Below, piece after piece: positions 15,104-20,229 of a stretch of DNA of 20,229 nt. The DNA is from Candidatus Lightella neohaematopini (GTDB lineage Bacteria > Pseudomonadota > Gammaproteobacteria > Enterobacterales > Enterobacteriaceae): assembly GCA_025728395.1 (NCBI GenBank), contig JAOBJR010000096.1, positions 1 to 20,229 of the forward strand, read 5' to 3'. A program made the position numbers and the translations under genes. Each line of letters begins with the position of its first letter. The stretch's first letter is position 1. The notes beneath the pieces are model-generated. The model was not told where the DNA came from and did not search any database. It saw only the letters and a list, made by a program, of their open reading frames with translations.

Positions 15104-15716
15104 AAATACTCCTATTTAGTAAAAAATTATTTTTTTGATATTTAGTTTTTAATTGTTCAACTAGTATAATAGATTTTAATTGTTTTAGAGTTAGTTCAAA
15201 TTTATCATTTATTATTAGGTAATTATATTCTTTGTAGTGTTTTATATCATCATAAAATTGATTAATTCTATTTTTAATAACATGAATACTATCTTGTCCT
15301 CTTAAGTACAATCTATTATTTAATTCTCTTATAGATGGAGGAATTATAAATATACTACATACGTTAGATAGTTTATTTTTAACTTGTCTTGCTCCTTGCC
15401 AATCTATATTTAAAATTACACTAGTATTATTAATTATTAAGTTTTCTATACTTTTATAAGTAGTACCGTAGTAATTACCAAAAACAATAGCATATTCTAA
15501 AAAAAATTTTTTTTTGATCATTTCTTTAAATTCTTTTACTGAAATAAAGAAATAGTGTTTACCATGTTTTTCTCCTACTCTTCTTTTTCTTGTTGTATAT
15601 GAAACTGATATTGTTATATTTTTTAAAAATTTATTATTAATAAAAGACTTAATTAAACTAGATTTTCCAGTTCCACTAGGAGCAGAAATAATATATATTA
15701 CACTGTAATTTAACAT
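15060..15716 (-). CDS. gmk: Guanylate kinase
   Basis: Phosphorylates GMP to GDP. The P-loop SAPSGTGKSS (residues 11-20) and the GMP-binding SYTTRKRRVGE, GKHYFF and EYAIVFGNYYGTTY segments are intact, as is IDWQGARQVK. The product has 218 residues (E. coli 207) because the frame does not stop where the family ends but runs 44 bases into rpoZ, adding a Lys/Arg/Ser-rich tail of about ten residues. A seven-A run (plus-strand T, 15130-15136) sits just before this tail; one A more or fewer would end the protein upstream of the rpoZ ribosome site. ATG 15716, no Shine-Dalgarno sequence, 86 bases after lptB. Confidence 0.95.
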   Translation of the reverse strand: MLNYSVIYIISAPSGTGKSSLIKSFINNKFLKNITISVSYTTRKRRVGEKHGKHYFFISVKEFKEMIKKKFFLEYAIVFGNYYGTTYKSIENLIINNTSVILNIDWQGARQVKNKLSNVCSIFIIPPSIRELNNRLYLRGQDSIHVIKNRINQFYDDIKHYKEYNYLIINDKFELTLKQLKSIILVEQLKTKYQKNNFLLNRSIYGKNNCTKSSRKSR

Positions 15717-15802
15717 AATATATTAATATTAATTAATAAAATTATTAAACTAAATATATTATACCTATAAATAAAGCATAATAAACTAATTTAGTTTTAT
15801 CT

Positions 15803-16527
15803 TTAGTACATAAAATCATTTCCTAAATATAACAATTTTACTTTTCTATTAGATTTAATTTCTTTAGATGTACCATTAGCAATAATTTGACCTTTATACA
15901 AAATATATAGTTCATCACACAAATCAAGAATTTCTTTAGTATTATGATCAGTAATTATTATGCCTAAACCATCATTATTAAGTTGTTTAATGATATTTTT
16001 TATATTTGATATTGATATTGGATCTATACCTAAAAATGGTTCATCAAATAATATAAATTTAGGATTAGTTGCTATAACACGAGCTATCTCTACTTTTCTA
16101 CATTCACCTCCTGATAATGTATAACCAATATTGTTAGTTAAATGTTCTATATTAAATTTTTTAATTAACGATAACACTAATTCATTTTTTTTTTATAGGA
16201 TAAATATTTTTTATTTTCTAATGCAATCATAATATTATCAAAAACACTTAAACTACGAAAAATAGAAGTCTTTTGTGGTAAAAAATTAACACCATAATGT
16301 ACTCTTTTATGTATAGAAAATTTATTTATATTAACATTATTAATTAATATATCTCCTTCGTTACTTTTAATAATACCAATGATTGTATAAAATATAGTAG
16401 TTTTACCAGAACCATTAGGACCTAATATACCTATTATTTTTCTTGAATTAAAGTATAAATTAATATTATTAATTACTACGATGTTATTATATTTTTTACT
16501 AAGATTTTTTACAATTAGGTAATTCAT
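15803..16527 (-). CDS. lptB: LPS export ATP-binding protein LptB, frame broken at an A10 tract
   Basis: ATPase of the LPS exporter, driving LptFG. As sequenced it is two frames. 16527-16177 encodes Walker A (GPNGSGKT, residues 36-43, Lys42) and the Q-loop (Gln85), then ends KKKMN and stop. 16177-15803 encodes the LSGGE signature, Walker B FILFDEP and the H-loop. The frames meet at a run of ten A (plus-strand T, 16185-16194). One extra A gives YKKKNELVLSLIKKF and a single protein of 114+3+124 = 241 residues, the E. coli length, in which the catalytic Glu163 and His195 fall on E. coli numbering. Both halves are well conserved, which argues against a decaying pseudogene. The start is three bases after the lptA stop. 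Confidence 0.92.
16185..16194 (-). repeat. A10 slippage tract in lptB
   Basis: Ten T on the plus strand, ten A in the message, at the junction of the two lptB frames. Eleven A restore the frame; eight would also do so but give one lysine fewer than the E. coli alignment. Confidence 0.9.
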
Positions 16528-16530
16528 TTG

Positions 16531-17040
16531 TCATTTACATCTTGATTTAATTAAAATACATGCATGTCTATTATCATTAAATGATATTATTTGTTTTTTG
16601 TTAATTATATATATTATATATCTACCATAGATATTAATATTATTATAACAAATATTAACATGATTTATTAAAAGAATAATATTTTTATTTATGTCAAAAT
16701 AAAATTGATTAGCTTTACCTAATAAATTAATATTATTAATACATAACTTAATATATACTAAAGGTTTTCCGTATCCATAAATTATATTAGTAACATTATT
16801 ATGATTAGTGCTATTAATAATGGCTTTGTTAGTTTTAATTATCATATTATAATATTTTATTTTAACATTGTTACTAAATTTGATAGTATTATTAAATAAA
16901 TTAATTATCTGTTTATCTGATGATATTGAAATGTTATTTTTTGTACTTGCTAATACATCACAGTTAATAAATAAAATAAATAATATATATAAAAAATTAA
17001 TTATTTTTAAATAATTATAATAAATAATGAAGTAATTCAT
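16531..17040 (-). CDS. lptA: LPS transport periplasmic protein LptA
   Basis: Periplasmic bridge protein whose beta-jellyroll repeats carry LPS from the inner to the outer membrane. The 169 residues (E. coli 185) begin with a hydrophobic signal segment (about 12-28, cleavage likely after VLA) and continue with the OstA-like fold: ISISSDKQ, FSNNVKI, YGYGKPLVYI (E. coli DGYGKPATFY) and the strand region ending ISFNDNRHACILI. Identity is modest outside these points. ATG 17040, no Shine-Dalgarno sequence. In E. coli lptC precedes it; here only 94 non-coding bases separate it from kdsC. Confidence 0.9.
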   Translation of the reverse strand: MNYFIIYYNYLKIINFLYILFILFINCDVLASTKNNISISSDKQIINLFNNTIKFSNNVKIKYYNMIIKTNKAIINSTNHNNVTNIIYGYGKPLVYIKLCINNINLLGKANQFYFDINKNIILLINHVNICYNNINIYGRYIIYIINKKQIISFNDNRHACILIKSRCK

Positions 17041-17134
17041 TTATTTAATTATATTAATATTTTGTTATTAGTTTAGTCAAACTATCATATTTAATACTAA
17101 TTAATTACATAAAATTATATTCGATATCATTATA

Positions 17135-17680
17135 TTAATAAACTAATTTATTCTGTGAAATAAGTAATAAATCACATACTTCTCTTACAGCTCCATTACC
17201 ACCTGCATAATTAGTTACATAATTAGCTATTTTAAACAAAGCTGGATGAGCATCAGATACAGCTACACTAAGTTTTACTAATTTCATAACAGGGATATCT
17301 ATTAAATCATCACCAATGTAAGCAGTATTATCAACAGTTAAATTTGTTTGATCTAATATTTCATACAGTATCGGTACTTTATTTAATTTATTTTGATAAA
17401 TATATTTAATATTTAAGGTATTACAATAATAATTAACTACTTTAGAATATCTACCACTAATTACTGCAACTTCTATATTAAATTTTTTTAAACAAAAAAT
17501 ACCATAACTATCACGAACATTAAATGATCTTAATTCTTCACCGTTATGATCAACATAAATAATATTATTAGTCATAACACCATCTATATCACAAACTAAT
17601 AATTTAATATTTTTAGCAAGTTCTAATATTTGTTGTGTTATTAAACTTGTACTAGTATTTTTTAGTTCTTTTTTATTCAT
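17135..17680 (-). CDS. kdsC: Kdo 8-phosphate phosphatase
   Basis: HAD-family phosphatase that frees Kdo from Kdo 8-phosphate, supplying the inner-core sugar of LPS. The 181 residues (E. coli 188) keep the nucleophile motif Asp31-Ile-Asp33-Gly-Val-Met, NGEELRSFNVRD, ISGR, and the metal-binding YIGDDLIDIPVM (121-132), with AVSDAHP and GGNGAVREVCDLLL near the end. ATG 17680, nine bases after the kdsD stop, so co-transcription is likely. Confidence 0.97.
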   Translation of the reverse strand: MNKKELKNTSTSLITQQILELAKNIKLLVCDIDGVMTNNIIYVDHNGEELRSFNVRDSYGIFCLKKFNIEVAVISGRYSKVVNYYCNTLNIKYIYQNKLNKVPILYEILDQTNLTVDNTAYIGDDLIDIPVMKLVKLSVAVSDAHPALFKIANYVTNYAGGNGAVREVCDLLLISQNKLVY

Positions 17681-17689
17681 TATTTTAAT

Positions 17690-18664
17690 TTATATAAAAA
17701 TATCATATATATTAATTATACCAATTAATTTACAATTATCTATTACAATTAAATTTTTTATTCTATTTAATTTAATTAAATTAATAGCATTAATTAATGG
17801 TTGATTAGATTTAATACTAATTAAATTAGTTTTCATTATTAATGAAACTTTAGTTTGTTTTAAATTAATAGTATTTTTAAGTAAAAAATTTTTTATATCT
17901 TTATTCGTCACTATACCAACAACATCATTATCTTGATTACAAATAATTACTATACCTAAAAAATTATTTATTTTTTGTGTTACTTCATATAATGAACTAT
18001 CATGATATATTACTGGTAAATCTTTAATATTACGCATAACATCACTAACTTTAATTAAATTAGTATTTTTTATTGTACCTTCTGGATGTGATAAAATAAA
18101 TTTATTTAAGGTAAATTTTTTTACTTTAGATAGAGTAATTGCTAAAGTATCACCAATTATTAGCATAGCAGTAGTGCTAGTAGTTGGTGCTAATCCAAAT
18201 ATGCAGATTTCTTGTTCAATATTAGTATAAATATTAACTTTAGATATCTTGCTAATAGTATTACCAATATTTCTTGTTATACTGATAATATTTACCTTTA
18301 GATACTTTAATGCTGGAATTAAAACTAATAATTCTCTAGATTCTCCAGAATTAGACAATATCATAATAACATCATTATTAGATATCATGCCTAAATCACC
18401 ATGACCAGCATCATTAGGATGAATAAAAAATGATGGAGTACCAGTGCTAGAAAAGGTAGCTGCTATTTTTTTAGCTATATGTCCAGATTTACCAACACCC
18501 ATTGTTATTACTTTACCTTTACAATGTAATATTAATTTACATGCATTATAGAAATTAATATCAATACATTTATTTATTTTCTTTAGGTAATCTATTTCTT
18601 TTTTTAAGATAAATTTACCAATAGATATGAAATCATAAGAAGTTAATAATTTATTACAAGACAT
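17690..18664 (-). CDS. kdsD: D-arabinose 5-phosphate isomerase
   Basis: Converts ribulose 5-phosphate to arabinose 5-phosphate, the first committed step to Kdo. The 324 residues (E. coli 328) contain an N-terminal SIS sugar-isomerase domain (GVGKSGHIAKKIAATF, SFFIHPNDAGHGDLGM, SNSGES) and two C-terminal CBS domains (from about residue 205, VSDVMRNI, and from about 270, VSLIMKTN). Lys59, Glu152 and His193 occupy the positions given for catalytic residues in the E. coli enzyme. ATG 18664, first gene of the minus-strand LPS run. yrbG and the mla genes that lie upstream in E. coli are gone. Confidence 0.97.
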   Translation of the reverse strand: MSCNKLLTSYDFISIGKFILKKEIDYLKKINKCIDINFYNACKLILHCKGKVITMGVGKSGHIAKKIAATFSSTGTPSFFIHPNDAGHGDLGMISNNDVIMILSNSGESRELLVLIPALKYLKVNIISITRNIGNTISKISKVNIYTNIEQEICIFGLAPTTSTTAMLIIGDTLAITLSKVKKFTLNKFILSHPEGTIKNTNLIKVSDVMRNIKDLPVIYHDSSLYEVTQKINNFLGIVIICNQDNDVVGIVTNKDIKNFLLKNTINLKQTKVSLIMKTNLISIKSNQPLINAINLIKLNRIKNLIVIDNCKLIGIINIYDIFI

Positions 18665-18900
18665 ATAAATTCCAATAGTATAGTAAAAGTTAATAAAGTA
18701 TGATTTTAATTTTTTAATATAGAATTATAGTTACTACAATACAATATATTATTATTAATTAACACATTTATTAAACTAATTAATATTTTATTTACAATAC
18801 TAAATATAGTATAATTTTTAATTAGTAAAAATTGTTTTTCATGTAATCATTATTATAATTAAAACTATTTATATTATTAATATACTTTAGTAAGATAATT
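18665..18900. other. Divergent intergenic region kdsD/ibaG
   Basis: At 236 bases this is the longest gap in the window. It contains no open frame of note. It holds two adjacent dyads: ATACTA/TAGTAT (18797-18802 and 18807-18812), and AATTTTTA/TAAAAATT (18813-18820 and 18826-18833). A candidate ibaG promoter follows on the plus strand. I see no convincing promoter pair for kdsD, only an isolated minus-strand TATAAT at 18729-18724. Confidence 0.6.
18832..18859 (+). promoter_or_regulatory. Candidate promoter for ibaG-murA
   Basis: TTGTTT (18832-18837) and a perfect TATAAT (18854-18859) are separated by 16 bases; transcription would start about 35 bases before the ibaG ATG. The -35 overlaps the right arm of the 18813-18833 dyad. 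Confidence 0.4.
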
Positions 18901-19155
18901 ATGGATATAGAAAAAATAAAGAAAGATTTATTAGATTATTTATCTCCTGATGAGTATCATATTAATAATTACGATAATCATTTATGCATTACTATAATAA
19001 AAGATAGTTTTGTTAATTTAAGTATATTAGAAAGACAGCAAGAAGTTTATAAACCGTTAGTTAAGTATATAAAAAGTAATACTATTCATTCTGTATCTAT
19101 TACAACATATACTAAGAATGAATGGAAAAATTTTAATGATAAAAAAAATAATTAG
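18901..19155 (+). CDS. ibaG: BolA-family protein IbaG (YrbA)
   Basis: BolA-family proteins bind monothiol glutaredoxins and Fe-S clusters; in E. coli ibaG lies directly before murA and affects acid sensitivity. The 84 residues equal the E. coli length. The class II KH-like fold is recognisable, with the glycine-poor loop NYDNHLCITII, the helix start LERQQEVYKPL (E. coli VKKQQTVYGPL) and the conserved IHSVSITTYT (E. coli IHAVSIKAYT). ATG 18901 is the only good start; the preceding AAGA is a weak ribosome site. murA follows by 21 bases. Confidence 0.93.
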   Translation: MDIEKIKKDLLDYLSPDEYHINNYDNHLCITIIKDSFVNLSILERQQEVYKPLVKYIKSNTIHSVSITTYTKNEWKNFNDKKNN

Positions 19156-19176
19156 TATTATATAAACTAAAATTTA

Positions 19177-20229
19177 ATGAATAAATTTTGTATTTATGGT
19201 CCAACTAAATTAAGTGGAAAAGTAAATATTTCTGGTGCAAAAAATTCTGCTTTACCAATATTATTTGCCACATTATTAACAGAAAATATTGTAGAAATAA
19301 AAAATATACCTAAGTTAAAAGACATTGATATAGCAATAAAATTATTAAATAAACTTGGCGCAAAAATTAAAAAAAGCAAATCAATATACATTAATCCTAA
19401 AAATATAGATGTTTGTTGTCCATATTACTTATCAAATAATATACGTGCATCTATATGGATACTAAGTCCATTATTAGCTAGATTTGGTTATGGTATAATA
19501 CCGTTACCAGGGGGGTGTGCTATTGGTGCAAGACCAATAGATCTTCATTTATTTGGACTAAGAAAATTAGGAGCTAATATAATTATAAAAGATAAATATA
19601 TTAAAGCATCAGTATCAGGTAAGTTAAAAGGAGTTTACATAAATATGAGTAAAATTAGTGTTGGGGCAACTTTAACTATTATGATTGCCGCAACATTAGC
19701 TGTTGGTACTACAACAATAGATAATGCAGCTAAAGAACCAGAAATAATTGATACTGCTAATTTTTTAATTACTTTAGGAGCTAAAATATATGGAGCAGGT
19801 ACTAATAAAATTATAGTAAATGGAGTTAATTATCTTAATGGTGGTGTTTATAAAATATTACCAGACAGAATAGAAACTGGTACTTTTTTAGTAGCTGCAG
19901 CTATTTCTAGAGGACATATTACTTGTTATTCAACATATCCAAATTTATTAAATGAAGTATTAATTAAATTATATGAAGCAGGTGCTGATATTAGAACTGG
20001 TAAAAACTGGATAAGCTTAAATATGCATGGTAAACGCCCTAATGGTGTTGTAATACGTACATCTCCATACCCAGGATTTCCCACTGATATGCAAGCTCAG
20101 TTTAGTTTATTAAATTTAGTTGCTAATGGAGTTAGTAAAATTACTGAAACAATATTTGAAAATCGTTTTAGACACATTATTGAATTAATTAAAATGGGAG
20201 CAAAAGCAAAAATAATAGGTAATACTGTA
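19177..20229 (+). CDS. murA: UDP-N-acetylglucosamine 1-carboxyvinyltransferase MurA (3' end outside window)
   Basis: Transfers enolpyruvate from phosphoenolpyruvate to UDP-GlcNAc, the first committed step of peptidoglycan synthesis. An uninterrupted frame of 351 codons runs from ATG 19177 to the last base of the window; the E. coli enzyme has about 419 residues, so roughly 70 are missing beyond the edge. The substrate motif SGAKNSALPI has Lys22 and Asn23, the catalytic loop LPGGCAIGARP has Cys114 (Cys115 in E. coli), and EPEIIDTANFLITLGAKI, LPDRIETGTFLVAAAISRG and FPTDMQAQFSLLNL (quoted in part) are near identical to E. coli. With cysteine in the loop the enzyme is expected to be fosfomycin-sensitive. 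Confidence 0.97.
   Translation, partial: MNKFCIYGPTKLSGKVNISGAKNSALPILFATLLTENIVEIKNIPKLKDIDIAIKLLNKLGAKIKKSKSIYINPKNIDVCCPYYLSNNIRASIWILSPLLARFGYGIIPLPGGCAIGARPIDLHLFGLRKLGANIIIKDKYIKASVSGKLKGVYINMSKISVGATLTIMIAATLAVGTTTIDNAAKEPEIIDTANFLITLGAKIYGAGTNKIIVNGVNYLNGGVYKILPDRIETGTFLVAAAISRGHITCYSTYPNLLNEVLIKLYEAGADIRTGKNWISLNMHGKRPNGVVIRTSPYPGFPTDMQAQFSLLNLVANGVSKITETIFENRFRHIIELIKMGAKAKIIGNTV

Noticed and set aside
15803..16527. Two separate genes for the LptB halves
   Set aside because: The second half would start at a GTG inside the LptB alignment, has no ribosome site of its own, and the halves join perfectly with one base added; a split ATPase is far less likely.
17041..17134. Degraded lptC between kdsC and lptA
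   Set aside because: I read the minus strand for C-terminal LptC-like residues and found only stops and A/T-rich filler; a TAGTTT-AGTC-AAACTA hairpin at 17069-17084 is the only structure.
19194..19391. 65-codon minus-strand frame at the right end
   Set aside because: Antisense shadow of the 5' part of murA, whose sense frame is unmistakable.
1..20229. CRISPR arrays, insertion sequences, phage genes, toxin-antitoxin or biosynthetic clusters
   Set aside because: No direct repeats with spacers, transposase motifs, terminal inverted repeats or unfamiliar gene clusters were seen; every long frame is accounted for by a known housekeeping gene.

Overview
The window reads as a piece of the chromosome of a heavily reduced, very AT-rich gammaproteobacterium of the insect-endosymbiont kind. 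Base composition is extreme (roughly a fifth to a quarter G+C by eye). Genes are densely packed, no gap without a gene reaches 300 bases, and there are no mobile elements, phage genes or CRISPR arrays. Almost every protein aligns end to end with its Escherichia coli counterpart, and gene order is E. coli order with genes removed. I cannot name the genus from this window.

Layout, left to right. (1) 25-3942, minus: yajC-ribD-ribE-nusB-thiL-pgpA, the E. coli cluster without secD, secF and nrdR. (2) 4131-5774, plus: a 2-Cys peroxiredoxin (ahpC/tsa type) with a clear terminator, then an L,D-transpeptidase of the LdtB (YbiS) type. (3) 5793-6851, minus: tRNA-Ser(UGA), tRNA-Lys(CUU), pgsA, tRNA-Cys(GCA), tRNA-Leu(UAA). 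The pgsA-cysT-leuZ order is that of E. coli with glyW lost. (4) 7004-8353, plus: yccA and fabA. (5) 8361-11234, minus: valS, divergent from lptF-lptG (11390-13473, plus), with pepA and holC lost between them; tRNA-Leu(CAA) follows lptG. (6) 13578-18664, minus: kdsD-kdsC-lptA-lptB-gmk-rpoZ-trxB-infA, a join of three E. coli neighbourhoods without lptC, rpoN, spoT, cydCD and aat. (7) 18901 to the window end, plus: ibaG and the first 351 codons of murA, divergent from kdsD, with the mla operon lost.

The genes point to a symbiont that still builds a Gram-negative envelope: peptidoglycan (murA, ldtB), phosphatidylglycerol (pgsA, pgpA), unsaturated fatty acids (fabA), Kdo (kdsD, kdsC) and an LPS transporter (lptA, B, F, G). 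It also keeps riboflavin steps (ribD, ribE) and the last thiamine step (thiL), plus core expression genes (infA, nusB, rpoZ, valS, five tRNAs).

I found no new multi-gene system. The points most worth a second look are: lptB broken at an A10 tract where one extra A restores exactly the 241-codon E. coli length; the absence of lptC together with an Asn in LptF where E. coli lptC-bypass mutations lie (Arg212); a lysine tRNA with a CUU anticodon; five tRNA genes all lacking an encoded CCA; and gmk running 44 bases into rpoZ.
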